This document shows positions 44,593-55,779 of a DNA stretch of 64,000 nt, piece after piece. Location of the stretch: contig NW_020653900.1 of assembly GCF_003589595.1 (NCBI RefSeq), positions 168,354 through 232,353 of the forward strand, given 5' to 3'. The translations under genes and the position numbers were made by a program. Every line of letters begins with the position of its first letter. Position 1 is the first letter of the stretch. Source of the DNA: Hyposmocoma kahamanoa (Eukaryota > Arthropoda > Insecta > Lepidoptera > Cosmopterigidae). The notes below the pieces were generated by a model. The model searched no databases. It was not told the origin of the DNA and saw only the letters and a program-made list of their open reading frames with translations.

Positions 44593-45190
44593 TGAAAAAA
44601 ATTTTGCAGACAGCCATTTGATACAAGTAATCAATGATACTCACTACAAGTAACGTTTTGAATCGACATGTGACAAGTTAACATTGCCAGGTGAAAGTCG
44701 TTCGATTTTTCAAATATTTGGTTTTCTATAAAAAGTTATCACGAAAAATCTCCAGATAATCAGAGTTTTTTAGATGACTGTACTTAACAACACTTTTTTC
44801 TCCGTTCATTCGTCAACACTCGTTGCTCATTCGCCGATCGCGATCCAATTTGCTCAAGGACGACCGCCATCGCCAGAGGTGTTTGACTCTTTATTTATTT
44901 AATTCAGTTCGCTTGAAAAGTGATGACATTTTTGTAAATATATTTTCTTAATATATAACCAGTGGAAAAACGGGCGTAACTACGAATTTCTTGGTTCGAA
45001 AGTTGGGCCATTGTTTTGAGTGTACCGGATAATGCTCCGGAGTTTCTGGTGCTTGTAGTACAGGGGGCATATCATAACCTTATCCAAAAACAATCTAATC
45101 TTCAATGTAAGCTTAAAGTAAGCTTATTATAATATTACTTATATTCGTACCATGACGAACGTGTCAACCAAGTAAATGTATTATTGCAAA
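44593..45190. other. No gene seen
   Basis: No frame or repeat family recognised. Confidence 0.4.
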
Positions 45191-45194
45191 AGTA

Positions 45195-45456
45195 CCTAAC
45201 AATAGTATATTATAATAAATACGTAGTACGTTTTTGTGAAGTTTGTTTAGTATGTATTCGGTTTAATTTGTACATCGTTTAGCTGCTTTGTGCACCATTA
45301 TCTGCCCTTCAACTAAAACTCATGTTTTATCTTTTTTGTATTGTCACTGTTTATTATTTTGTGTGCAATAAAGCTTATTCTATTCTATTCTACTCCACTT
45401 CACTCCACTCCACTCCGCTCCACTCCACTCCACTCGACTCCACTCCACTCCACGGC
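45195..45456 (+). mobile_element. Retroelement 3' end with TATTC tail grown into a CACTC array
   Basis: GTGTGCAATAAAGCTTATTC followed by TATTC units, which change into CACTC units (45394-45455). The pentanucleotide array appears to start from the retroelement tail. Confidence 0.6.
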
Positions 45457-45557
45457 GAATAGAGATATAGAAATAAAACAGATGATGGGGTTGATAATAA
45501 TCTTCGACCACACTTAATGTTAACCGCCTTCCTGATGCGTCGCGAGCATGACAGGAA

Positions 45558-45727
45558 CAGCCTCAGTGGCCGAACGGTTACCATGCCGGACTGCCACACA
45601 GAGGCTCGGGTTTGATTCCCGGGCCGGAACAAATATTTGTATGGCCTACATTTATTTCTCTTTGAGTGTAATTTGTGGTTGTCTATGTGTGTGCCATGGC
45701 ACCCGCGACTCAGGGTTTCCCTAGTGA
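45558..45727 (+). mobile_element. SINE-1, 3'-truncated
   Basis: CAGCCTCAGTGGCCGAACGG head, GTTTGATTCCCGGGCCGG, TGTCTATGTGTGTGCC. Ends at CCCTAGTGA, before the usual TTATT tail. Confidence 0.82.
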
Positions 45728-46225
45728 CGTGTCGAAAAACAAGATCATAGTTTTGGGAAAATGGCAGTTAAAAATTTTTAACAATTTATTTTAACAGTTG
45801 TAAAATTAAAACTTTTGCTCTTGTGGTGAACAGGAATGATAAATTATTATTGTTGTGATTTGTTACTATATATATATATATTCCTCAAGAACAACAAGCA
45901 CAACAGCAAAAGTTTTCATTATATAAGTAAATTTTAGAATAAACTGTCAAAAACACACAAAAAATATTTACGTACCATTTGCACAAAACTATGAACAAGA
46001 CACGTTAGGTTTATCAGGATCCACTTATAAAGCCACTATATTTACTGCAGAGGTTAAAAAAGGACGTCTTTCTATGTATCGCTAGAAACAAACTATGTAA
46101 CAGCTAAGTAATTAAGTACAGTAAGCCTGCTGGTCTTCAAGCTTCGGACTTTGAAACATACTTAATGTGAGTGGTATTTACAGTTTTGTATGTTAAAGTA
46201 GTGAGTATTTCGCAATCTTGTTTTT

Positions 46226-46655
46226 TAACCGACTTCAAGAAAGGAGGAGGTTCACAGTTCGTTTTTTTTTAAATTTTCATGATCATTTTTTGTTGTAAAG
46301 AGGTACCGTCGCAGTGGTCCCATTTAATTTTGAAGAAAATCATCCACCTCTAAGGGTGGCTGTTCACGCATGAAGATTTATTTTTATAAATAGCGCCTAA
46401 ATTTTATTATAAGGAGCAATTATTTTAATGGTTGATTTTGCTATTCTCCAATTCAAGGCGTTGTTCTCTCTCAATATACTTTGAACAGTCAGCGCCGATT
46501 TTTATTACCTCCTGTGTCCAGTTGCGTATAGTGGCGAACTAGGGGATGAATCCGGGTTTGCGCACTTTCCGGTAACCGATTTCAATAAAACTTGGTAATT
46601 ATATGTAATTCCACGTACTTTTGAGGTCGGTTTATTTAGTACTATGTACTGAGAT
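46226..46655 (+). repeat. R3 repeat, most complete copy
   Basis: AACCGACTTCAAGAAAGGAG start, GTGGTCCCATTTAATTTTGA, GCTGTTCACGCATGAAGA, AATAGCGCCTAAATTTTA, TGGCGAACTAGGGGATGAAT, then TTTTGAGGTCGGTTTATTTA. It defines the family length at about 430 bp. Confidence 0.75.
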
Positions 46656-46844
46656 TATATTCAAATGTTTTTGCATGAACGTGTACATTAACATTAGTAT
46701 TGTTCTACTAAATTAATTGTTTAATACGATTAATTCTAGATTTTAACCCTCGACCCCGTAAGGGCGTTGTTGTCAATATGTTGGGCCTGTGTTCGTAAAC
46801 TTATATTTACCCTACTCAACAAAGTCTAGGAAACAAGTCAATTT

Positions 46845-46945
46845 ATTTATTTCAATTTAATTACACACAAAATAATACAAATGGCGGACTTCTGCCACTA
46901 GGCATTCTCTACCAGTAAACCGGAGAGCTGGGTCCAAAATAATTA
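46845..46945 (-). repeat. Probable retroelement 3' UTR fragment
   Basis: A TTTATTTATTTC-type AT tail at the left, then AATGGCGGACTTCTGCCACT and GGCATTCTCTACCAG. Similar sequences close some lepidopteran non-LTR elements; from memory only, so low confidence. Confidence 0.35.
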
Positions 46946-47635
46946 ACAGGTGTGCATAACATGATAATTAAAACAGATAGGAGCAAGTTTATAAATTATA
47001 GTTATTATACACATAAATACATAATAAATAATACATATACATATATATTGAATGTACATGTTTTTATATATAACAATGTCAGACTAATGGGATGTAGATT
47101 GAGACTCCAATATGAAATCGCGGACTATATGCGTTCCAGAGTTTTATCTACTTTTTCCAACGACATCTATGTAGGTACTAGCATACTAGATGCGGCGTTC
47201 CATATACACGCTGTGTTTCACTGATGTGCGGTGAAGACGCTGCACATCATTTAGTCTGTTGCCAAACATTCAAAATGGCGGACGCAGAAGCGGTCCTCTT
47301 TGAAAATTAATTTAGAACGGTACGTTGCTCATATTTCGCTATTTGACTAATTGTGTGAGCATAAATTTAAAGTTTAATCATCGATTCGGTAAGTAATGTT
47401 GTGGTTTTTTAATAATTTGAACATTTGATAATCGCGAAATAGTATACAAAATTTCATACTATCCATCTCGCTTTACAGCATTTAATGATGCGTTTTAAAA
47501 CAAGACAAAACATAAAACGTAGATTAATAAGCAACACAATGTTCTGACTACACAATAACAATGTTTAATACGTTTATTACAGATGCTATGGATACCATGT
47601 GAATTAAAAAATACTAGGCTCAAAGATATCTATAA
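46946..47635. other. No gene seen
   Basis: The 90-codon frame at 46952-47224 is AT-driven at first and has no known domain. Confidence 0.4.
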
Positions 47636-47748
47636 TAATAATAATAATACCGAAATAAAATACGAAATAAATAAATACCGCCTCTCCCATTTAAAAATTC
47701 AAAGTTAATTTTTTAGGCCTTGGGAGAGGCGAGAGTTTAAAATAAATA

Positions 47749-47750
47749 CG

Positions 47751-47794
<44 letters not shown>

Positions 47795-47864
47795 GCTCAC
47801 ACTCAACATAGCCCCGCACTATTAAAGCCCGGTGTCGCGGGTGCCATGGACACACACATACAAC
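47749..47864 (-). mobile_element. SINE-1, 5'-truncated, with expanded (AAT)n tail
   Basis: The TAATAATAAT run at 47751-47792 leads into AACGCTCACACTCAACATAG and GTCGCGGGTGCCATGGAC, then stops. Head and B box are absent. Confidence 0.8.
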
Positions 47865-47957
47865 AAAAATTATATTTCATGATAGTTTTTTTAATCGACA
47901 AGTTTTCTCGATTGCATTAATCGGTTAGAATTTGTTCTTCATTAGAGTATTTTTTTA

Positions 47958-48154
47958 ACATACACTCGTAGCCCCACACTACGGAAACCTATGTCACGGG
48001 TGCTACGGACACGCACATGGATAACCACAAATTACACCCAAACTCACGAGACAAATAAACGTAGGCCATACACATATTTCTCCCGGCCTGGGAATCGAAC
48101 CCAGGACCTTTGCGTGGCTGTCCAGCATGGTAACCGTTCGACTACAGACGCAGT
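47958..48154 (-). mobile_element. SINE-1, full-length inverted copy
   Basis: Complement of the complete SINE. Head CTGCGTCTGTAGTCGAACGG with diverged CpG sites, B box GGTTCGATTCCC intact. Confidence 0.82.
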
Positions 48155-48484
48155 TATTAAGAATTATGTATTTCATAAAAGTGCACCCCCACGCATTTAT
48201 TTTCCTTCTTGTTCATTATTTGAAGTCATCTTTATTAGCATTTGAAAATGTTTTTCAATTTGATTTCTGTTACCTGCCGGAATCAGTACTGGGTGTCGTG
48301 GGTGACGAATTTGCTTCCATCCTATATTAACATTTCCCGGCACCTGTCCAATTTTGTTCAATCCCTATCTGTCCCGTTCAAACTTGTTACAATCTGCTGT
48401 TATTTTCATTGAACCCCGTTCATTATTTTACAAAATGACACTGACAGAGACCTGAAAAGGATTTTTATTTATTTATAGTTTAGG

Positions 48485-48640
48485 AAATGAAACTATTTTT
48501 CCGGATTTAAATCGCGTATATTTGTTTTTTCAAACAAACCGACGTTTCGGGCCCTTTACAGGTCCCGTGGTCACGGTTGACTGAGGCGGTGCAGTCTTCA
48601 ACCAGTTATGTCTAATATTGATGCAAACCACACAATTTTT
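48485..48640 (-). mobile_element. Penelope-like element terminal sequence
   Basis: Complement of 63490-63640: GGAAATGAAACTATTTTTCC, GACGTTTCGGGCCCTTTACA, then AACCAGTTATGTCTAATATT. No coding part here. Confidence 0.7.
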
Positions 48641-48662
48641 TTCACTATAGTTACAATAGTTA

Positions 48663-48878
48663 ACTATCTCTGTGGCCGAACGGTTACCATGCCGGACTGC
48701 CACGCAGAGGCCCCAGGTTCGATTCCCGGGCCGGGAGAAATATTTGTATGGCCTACATTTATTTCTCTCGTGAGTTTGGGTGTAATTTGTGGTTGTCTAT
48801 GTGTGTGTCCATGGCACCCGCGACACAGGGTATCCCTAGTGCGGGGCTATGTTAAGTGTGTGCGTTATTATTATTATT
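48663..48878 (+). mobile_element. SINE-1, full length with probable target-site duplication
   Basis: CTCTGTGGCCGAACGG head, B box, complete body and TTATTATTATT tail. AATAGTTA occurs just before (48655-48662) and just after (48879-48886), a candidate 8-bp duplication. It lies about 20 bp from the Penelope terminus at 48485-48640. Confidence 0.88.
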
Positions 48879-49054
48879 AATAGTTATTAATTGAATACCT
48901 TATTTTTAATTTTACAAAGAAAACGTTAAGAACACTTCGAAGTACTAGAACCTAGTACAGATGGATTCCTAACTAACTCCCGGCAATGGTGCGTATAAAT
49001 GTCGAATCTGAATTCTATTTACTAGTCAACAACATTTAAATGCCTCTGAATAAT

Positions 49055-49240
49055 ACAACTGTGGGACCGCCCGCGCCGTACGGGCCGCCGCGTAAACCGA
49101 ATTCAGACTCGCCCGCGTGACCGAGACACTCATTTAATTTAAAACGTAAAAGCTAAACAAATAGAGCGTATTCTGCCGTGACAGTTGGACGCACGCTGTC
49201 GCTGCGCGGCGGCCGCGCGGGGTGAGCGCAATCAAATTCG
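49055..49240 (+). promoter_or_regulatory. CpG-rich island-like segment with donor-like end
   Basis: Strong local rise in CpG (GCCCGCGCCGTACGGGCCGC, then GCGCGGCGGCCGCGCGGG) directly followed by GTGAGC, a donor-like sequence at 49220-49226. This could be a promoter with a non-coding first exon on the plus strand, or another CpG-rich repeat. No coding exon follows in the window. Confidence 0.3.
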
Positions 49241-49479
49241 TATCGAATTCATGCGCCCTAATGAGTTGAGTACTAAATCTTATTAGTTTAACAATCTCGG
49301 AAAGTAAGTCGCTGCCGTCGAGAACTAATTTAGTCTGTTAGTGGAAGTTTTCAATTCTCCGTGAAATCAATTTCAATTGGATGCCCTGAATAGTGCTCTC
49401 GCATAATTTTCCACCAATCAGCAGATTAAAATTTGATCTTCACCTTGACCGTTTACTTAATCTGTTAGTTTGTTTTTAT

Positions 49480-49761
49480 AATATCAAGTGACAGGACGAA
49501 CAAGTCGTTTGTCTGGTGGTAAGCTACACGCCTGTTCATAAAAGTTGCAGTGCCACTCAGAGCTTCAAGTCGCAAAGGTCTGAGGGACACTGCCACTGCG
49601 CCTGTCACCCTGAGACATAAGTTGGCAAGTCCCACGCGCCTGTAATTTCACCAGCACCAAAAAACCGGAACGGAATAATTCTCACATTACTGCTCGGCGG
49701 CAGAAATAGGTAAGGTGGCAGTACTTCCTTGGACGAGCTCTTTCAGAAGCAGCTTTACTGC
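49480..49761 (+). repeat. R2 repeat, best-preserved copy
   Basis: ATATCAAGTGACAGGACGAA, CTGGTGGTAAGCTACACGCC, AAAGTTGCAGTGCCACTCAG, GTCGCAAAGGTCTGAGGG, CACCCTGAGACATAAGTTGG, CTGTAATTTCACCAGCACC, ATTACTGCTCGGCGGCAGAA, GGACGAGCTCTTTCAGAAGC. Defines the family at about 280 bp. Confidence 0.82.
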
Positions 49762-49796
49762 TTTGTAAGTCTTGTTTAGTTAAAAGAAATTAACAT

Positions 49797-50035
49797 TCCT
49801 TCTCTTGCCTCATGTTGCGAGACGTGATGAAAACAGATGGAGTAAGGCAATAACCGAATGGTGGCCAAGAAATGGGTACAGAAACGTAGGACGTCCTGTA
49901 GCGAGACGGGTGGACAACATAGTCAAAATTACGGGCAGTAGACGGGTGAGACTAGCACAGGATTATAGTAGATGGCACAAACTACGGCAGGCCTATATCC
50001 AGCAGTCGGTGAAGTCGGGCTGTGGATGATGTACC
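49797..50035 (+). pseudogene. Non-LTR retrotransposon extreme C-terminus
   Basis: Reads HVARRDENRWSKAITEWWPR, then RNVGRPVARRVDNIVKITGS, RRVRLAQDYSRWHKLRQAYI and QQS, followed by a stop and GATGATG. The HVAR...GRP...LAQD..RW...YIQQ pattern is the shared C-terminus of a large insect non-LTR group. Open over 74 codons. Confidence 0.75.
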
Positions 50036-50605
50036 GTACCGAAATTTATCGACTTGAATAATTTTTGTTACATAATCTGTTGGGTCGATAAATATCAAAG
50101 CACGTCGCTTCACTAAAATAAAATATTTCATGAAGTATTGCATTTTTTTATCTTTGGTTGTATGTCAATAATTACGGAACTTCGGAGGTATGCATGTGTC
50201 AAAAGTTAAATAAATGGTTGGACGTTATAAAACTGACACCTGCATTCTGCTTAGCCAACATTTCTAAATATAGGTTACACAGCCCTTTCCCAATCCGTTT
50301 GTCTTTAATAGACAATGAACCTGCCATAAGCACGTGGATGGAAACTATTAAACAGTAAATTGCTCATTTGCTTCAATCGAGCTTAAACGAAATTCTACGC
50401 CCAATATTTCGCGCAGATTGGAATCCCCTGTGCCTCATTAACCAACCGCCAATTCTGCTAGACAGATTAACGCACTCGGTTATGAATAGAACCACACCCT
50501 CTCATAGGTGATAGAGAAAATAACTACATTATTGAGGTGATTTGCCAAAGAATCCATCAATATTTGATCTGATTGAGCTGGTGTGAATTTCAGATTGGAT
50601 TTGTA
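50036..50605. other. No gene seen
   Basis: Two short frames without family resemblance. Confidence 0.4.
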
Positions 50606-50609
50606 TTTA

Positions 50610-50668
50610 ATAGGTGCAGTAGATCTCCTTGTGAAAGAATTCATTCCGGGAAGTACTGTAACTGGAGC
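50610..50668 (-). repeat. R2 repeat, 3' end fragment
   Basis: GTAGATCTCCTTGTGAAAGA, then GGGAAGTACTGTAACTGG is the complement of the R2 3' end. Confidence 0.45.
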
Positions 50669-50814
50669 GTAGCTTAGGATGCGTAGCGAGAGGTACTTTT
50701 GTGAATATAAACTGAGATAATCTTCAAAACTTGGTTTATTGTACTTTTTCACATATTTTCTAATTCAGGTTACATTACAAAACTATATTCACTCAGCCAG
50801 TGATTCTACTCATA

Positions 50815-51420
50815 GAGTAGAGCCTAGACTACATCCCTCTTCCTCACAGCTGAAGGGGTGAACATCACTAGCTGGTGCTCTACCTATGATAGGCAACTTA
50901 CATAAGTGATCAGCCTTTACTATAGGCTAGCCACACGCTGCTCGGAAGCTATTACCTTACCAACAAGTAAACCACCGAGGAGGCTATGGCTTTAGTCTGC
51001 CAAAAACCTATCTAAAAGGACAGACCATGACCACATCCTAACCAAACAAATCAAAATATAATTACTTGTCAGCTATCCTAGCTAATTAGGGTCTGCTACT
51101 AGACTTGTCAATTTATGTCTCAGGGTGATGCGAGTGGTTGGCAAATGTAGATGGGTATACATTGCACTAGTGAGGCCAGCGGACAGGTGACGGGGATCCT
51201 CTTTCCGGGGTGAAGACTCAAGCGAGTGGACTCTCCCTTCTCTAGCGCGGGAATCCTCGTGGAAACCGGGGTGTCGTTGTGGTGAATCTGTAGGCCCACA
51301 ACATCTGGCCAAGAGGGTAAGCCGGGGGGTTTTAGTGGATATGCCCTCATGTGGAAGGTTAGAGCAGCCCCTGGCTCGAGGTTATGCACAAAGCATTCCC
51401 CCCGTAAACAAAAAAAAGGT
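50815..51420. other. GC-richer unclassified block
   Basis: Composition differs from both neighbours (AGCCGGGGGGTTTTAGTGG, CATGTGGAAGGTTAGAGCAG, CTGGCTCGAGGTTATGCAC). It looks like the 5' untranslated part or leader of a non-LTR element, but I cannot show this without a search. Confidence 0.3.
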
Positions 51421-51589
51421 ATACGTCACGCGGAATACTATCGTAACTCAAAATTGTGGAAATGAGAATACACGATTTGAAAATTAAGAAAGAAATACTA
51501 AATGGATCGAGATTTTTAAACATCGAGCGACCGCTTCGCTTCTATACCCGCACTTGCATAGCAACGTGAGTCCGCCATGAGATTGTGCG

Positions 51590-51660
51590 AATGTGTGCGT
51601 CCGTACACGGCGCGCGGTGGACGTGCACACATAAGCCGCGCGGCTGCCTTTGTATAGAGT
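51590..51660 (-). repeat. CpG-rich repeat shared with 27964-28036
   Basis: On the minus strand: AGCCGCGCGGCTTATGTGTG, then CGCGCGCCGTGTACGG. Confidence 0.5.
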
Positions 51661-51664
51661 ATTG

Positions 51665-53080
51665 ATGGGTCACGGGAAAATTTCCACTTTCAAAAATCAT
51701 TTTTCAGAACAATAATTATTTTTCAGATACATAAATATTTTTGACAAAAAATTAAATATTTAAAAAAAAATGTGGTGTAAAATGTAGTAAATGCAATAAT
51801 ATTTGTAGTTAGCATTTTAATTAGTTAAATTATACCTCTTTCAGATACTGTATTACCTTAATAATATATTTGAGCAAGAAGTTTATAAGTTTTTCTTCAA
51901 CAAAAATCAGTAAAAATGAACTATGTCAAAACGCCTATGCGAGGTTTTTACTCTAAGGCGACGATATATGGCTTATAGATAAACTAGTTTATTTTATAAT
52001 TCACGCTAAATAAAATTCCAAAGGATATTTCTAAACGTAAAATATGTTTTACTTGTAAACGTAAAATATAATTTCGTTGGCTCGTATTATGAATACGAGC
52101 CCTCGAAATTATATTTTTCCAATTTATCGGGAATTTTTCCAGAAAAATCACTCAACAGTAATATAGAGTGTCATACCATACTTGTCATATTATACTATTG
52201 TTTCGCGGGAATGTAAATTGTGTCTAAATCGGAACATATAAGTAATGCTAGAAAATGAGGCACAGTTGTCTCCTCTGGCGAATTTTGCACAGTGAATTCA
52301 GCCGCTAGCTATATCTGATCTATAATATCAAGCTTTAACCGATATTTCATGTCACATTGATAGCATCCCCTGTGGCTCATTAATCAACCGCCAATTCCGA
52401 GAAGAACGAAGACCCAAATGACTTATCCCTCTAAAACATGTTTATGAAAACAGGGCTAAATCGTATTGGGAAGTTTAAAACAAGTTCACGACGAACATTC
52501 AGTCAATAATCAATAGAATATTAGCTGTTTGCAACACTATTGTGCAATAAACAGTCATTGTCCTCCATCTTCAAAAAATACAGACTATGGATACTATTGA
52601 AATAATGACACAAATTTATAGAACGAACGTGGAGGAAACCCTGAGGAAATGTTTACCACGGCGTGGGTGTCTCTCTTATACGAGAGATGTCCTGGAAATG
52701 GGCCAAGATTTAACGGTGCATGGAAAAATTGATATAAATGAAGATAGCTAAAGAATATATCGGGAGTATAATACGGAGACAGGCAAGATGGTACGTTTGT
52801 GCGTACAGTTGATTATTAAAACGAAGCGTTGGATTTCATTTTAGATACAGTTTAAATAAAAATTACTGTATTTTATTTATTCTCTAAAAATGTACGAATA
52901 AATACTAAAATGGTGGTGTTTTGGTAGGGATAATAACGTTACCAACGTAACTTACTGTGGCACCACCATAAGATCCATAATAGGTAACTAATGCCATAAA
53001 TCGATGACCGCGGTACTCTAACAGCTTGCACCGTGAGCGCTGAATGCGGAGGTCCCCGGTTTAATTTTCAAAATTTCATA
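51665..53080. other. AT-rich interval, no gene; contains a hairpin
   Basis: No frame over 60 codons. Besides the hairpin at 52063 there is a GCGGAGGTCCCCGGTTTAA trace near 53047, possibly a decayed tRNA-like SINE head. Confidence 0.4.
52063..52117. repeat. Long hairpin, 14 + 10 bp stem
   Basis: AAAATATAATTTCG pairs with 52104-52117 and GGCTCGTATT pairs with AATACGAGCC, separated by a TT/CT internal mismatch, around the loop ATG (52089-52091). Both stems are perfect. Confidence 0.85.
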
Positions 53081-53084
53081 GTTA

Positions 53085-53397
53085 AGCAAATTACTCTTGA
53101 AAACGCCATATTAATTAAACTCCACCGCTTATTCGTAAGGCAGATTTCCCTGAGAAGAACGAACAAGAAACTCTAGGGGTTGCTCTTTGTAAATAAACAT
53201 TTGAATACATTTATCATTATAATGTTTAATTTAAACATCTTAGATTTAGAGATTAGAGACTACGTGTAAGGGCTAAACGGGTTGCTACCACGGATTTTTG
53301 TCATCCGTGTACACAGAAGCTGTAGAATAACAACCCCTTAACCGTAACAACCTTTTTGTTTCACTATAGTTTTAAACCTCGTAAATGGCAAATTTTG
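53085..53397 (-). repeat. R4 retroelement 3' end, inverted copy
   Basis: Complement of 29514-29838: GTAAGGCAGATTTCCCTGAG, AACTCTAGGGGTTGCTCTTT, CGGGTTGCTACCACGGATTT, ACTATAGTTTTAAACCTCGT. The GAATTT tail is not seen here. Confidence 0.65.
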
Positions 53398-53454
53398 AAT
53401 ATCAACCGGAAGCTAAATATAGAAGCGTACATATTGCCCCTTCAGAGTCCATTC

Positions 53455-54500
53455 AATAGGTACTTTACATATACCAATAAATTCAGTGCCTCCAGTGAAA
53501 AAGGGAACAACTCAAAATCGACACTTTTCAGGAGAGGCAAAAAAACATATTTTTATTGATTATTGGTTGTTCGCGTTTATTATTAGTACTTTTTATGATT
53601 TCTAGCTTTAGGTATACATCTAAGCTTTCGTTTAATGGTTATTGGTTAAATATTTAGTCATATTTTCTATATTTTTTTCAGCTTCTTTCGAGTTGCAATA
53701 GTTGCAGCCTTGTTTATGAATGCTTATCGTTAATAATACGACTTATGTTAGCAAACTTTAAGACATAATTGGACTTATTCCCTTAACTGCGACTGTTCTA
53801 TGGTTATAACGATACTTATGACACTAACTACATTGATAAAAGACATAACAACGTTAAAGGCATATAACGACAAGTTTTCTGTAGCGAACTATTACCCAAT
53901 AGCAACACGATATAGTCGCGGGTATGACTAATCGTGTCCAGTGGAACAAACGGAATGCTCAGTTATACCTATATGTACACTTGGAATAAGGCAATAGTCG
54001 CTTTTAGTCACTATTTTTCCCAGTCATTATGGAACAATACGAAAAGTGTCATTATGTAAAAATATATCTGTACTTATTCGTTAAGCGTGCATGTATTTTT
54101 TTTGAGTTGAGTGCACTTGTACCTTATGCCCGATAACTAAAATTATGCATTTAAAAACAGTGAATTATTCTCTTAGTGCAATAAGAAAAACGACGTTTGG
54201 AGACTGCTCGAGAGCTTTTGATATGTTATGTAATCGGAGACGCTGAAGCCAATAAGTGCAATAAAAACAAAAGGGCATAACTCGTCTTATTCAGTTTTTC
54301 ACTGGAGGCACTGAATTTTTTTTATATCAACTGAACTAAACAGAACACGTATAGTACAAGATATACATTTTTCAAAAGGCTTTAGTTTTGTTTGTAAATA
54401 ATAAATTCCAATTCGGATATAAAGCCAATGTTCATGTCACTCGACCCGCACAATAAAACCAATTCAGTACGGGAAAAAATTAAATTCGAGCTGAGGCTCT
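53455..54500 (-). repeat. R5 repeat split by a hAT-like insertion
   Basis: The left piece ends AGGTACTTTACATATACCAA (53459-53478); the right piece resumes at 54314 with TTTATATCAACTGAACTAAA and continues ACATTTTTCAAAAGGC. The uninterrupted order is visible at 25744-26190. Confidence 0.75.
53484..54313. mobile_element. 830-bp hAT-like element, 19-bp perfect TIRs
   Basis: CAGTGCCTCCAGTGAAAAA at 53484-53502 has its perfect complement at 54295-54313. The CAGTG start fits hAT termini. The flanking octamers AATAAATT and AATTTTTT agree at five of eight bases and correspond to AATGATTT in the empty site near 26014. No transposase frame inside; non-autonomous. Confidence 0.82.
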
Positions 54501-54984
54501 TTGTAAATTAACATTTGTATAAATTTATCATTTATAATACTTATTTCGGATATGATAGATCAAGATAACCTGCAACAGCTAAACGGGGCTGTATGTAACA
54601 CAACATCAGAATGGCAAGAATTGTGAATGTCTAACTGAATCTTATTATATCAGTATTTTCCCGGATACGGATTCAGATGCGGACCGAACGCAGTGCGCAA
54701 AACCCCTACGATATTGCTCGACCGTTTATCCGGATTCTAGTTGCCTTCTTTCTTTCGCTTCTTGATTAGCAGAACAGTCGGTAAAGGCGCGACGTTTGTC
54801 AGCATTCCCCTATTTCGGATAAGGCCGTCTTGAGAGTTACATATTCGGTTGTATGCGTATTTCACTATTCAATATTTAATAAGAAACATACTACTTTTTA
54901 CAAATAAGTATATATTTTAGTTTTGATAATATTACAGGGAAGGTAATAAAGACAATACAATGAAAGCTTAAATACTAGAAAGTA

Positions 54985-55460
54985 GAACTAGGATTTTTAA
55001 TAAAATTGGGCCCCCGCGACTAGGTGCCCAGTCAGCCCTTTGTACTGCTATGCTAATGAGTTGGGCAAGGTAGCTGCCAGTCCTTCGGTTTCCCATACAG
55101 TCTATTAATGTTTTCGATAAAATTTTGTGACTACAAAGGCTGTAAATAGGTAGTCGGACCCGAGATCCCGGTACTTATTACTTTTTATTCTTTCCACCAG
55201 CTCAGCTGCGGAGCCAGACTGGAGATGGGATGGGGCAAGTGTGTTGGCACATGTGGCGTCCCGTACCAGTGCCCGGCTCACACTCCAAGGGATGAGAGTC
55301 ATTTCGTCCGGGCGTTTGCCATCTGTTCGCGACATGCCGTTTGGCTCGAGTACAGCGGGCACGTTAACAGTGGCTAAGGCCCAGCAGCGGTTGATATGGT
55401 TGAGGGCTGCATGCTGGGAGATAAGGCCAGCGCTCAGCTGGCAAATAAATTTATAAGTAA
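54985..55460 (-). pseudogene. Retroelement C-terminal domain with RPDE...WS...RDATC...APSH motifs
   Basis: On the minus strand it reads HINRCWALATVNVPAVLEP, GKRPDEMTLIPWSVSRALVR, DATCANTLAPSH, KYRDLGSDYLFTAFVV, and after a shift TGSYLAQLISIAVQRA. This conserved block follows the reverse transcriptase in a group of animal retroelements. The RPD...DATC arrangement suggests a PD-(D/E)XK nuclease fold (inference). The RT part is absent and the frame is broken once. Confidence 0.55.
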
Positions 55461-55518
55461 CACCTTATCAAACAGACATGAAATGTGCGTCAATAATTGT
55501 TATCGCATTTTTTTTTTT

Positions 55519-55779
55519 TCAAATATCTTGAGTAAACACGGCCACGGCTCTTCTAAGAAATTCAGCCGTGCTTTGTGTATTCGTCACGTAGTCAATGATA
55601 CAAGTATACTGGCCTTCCTTATCTGTTAGTTGCGCAATGCGTAACGAGAAGTGAGTGTGCCTACAGCTCCACCTATTTGGAAAATAGGGGGGGTACTGTG
55701 TGTGCACACAAGGCAGCTCAGACAGCCTCTTGAAAATGGGCTGAAAAAACTTAATAACAATAGTAGAATATAATAACAA
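55519..55779 (-). other. Unrecognised 86-codon open frame
   Basis: Minus-strand frame with even amino-acid composition (RIAQLTDKEGQYTCIIDYVT, then STAEFLRRAVAVFTQDI), ending at a stop followed by an A-rich run. It looks protein-like but no domain is recognised. It may be another retroelement piece, given its place directly beyond the fragment at 54985-55460. Confidence 0.3.
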
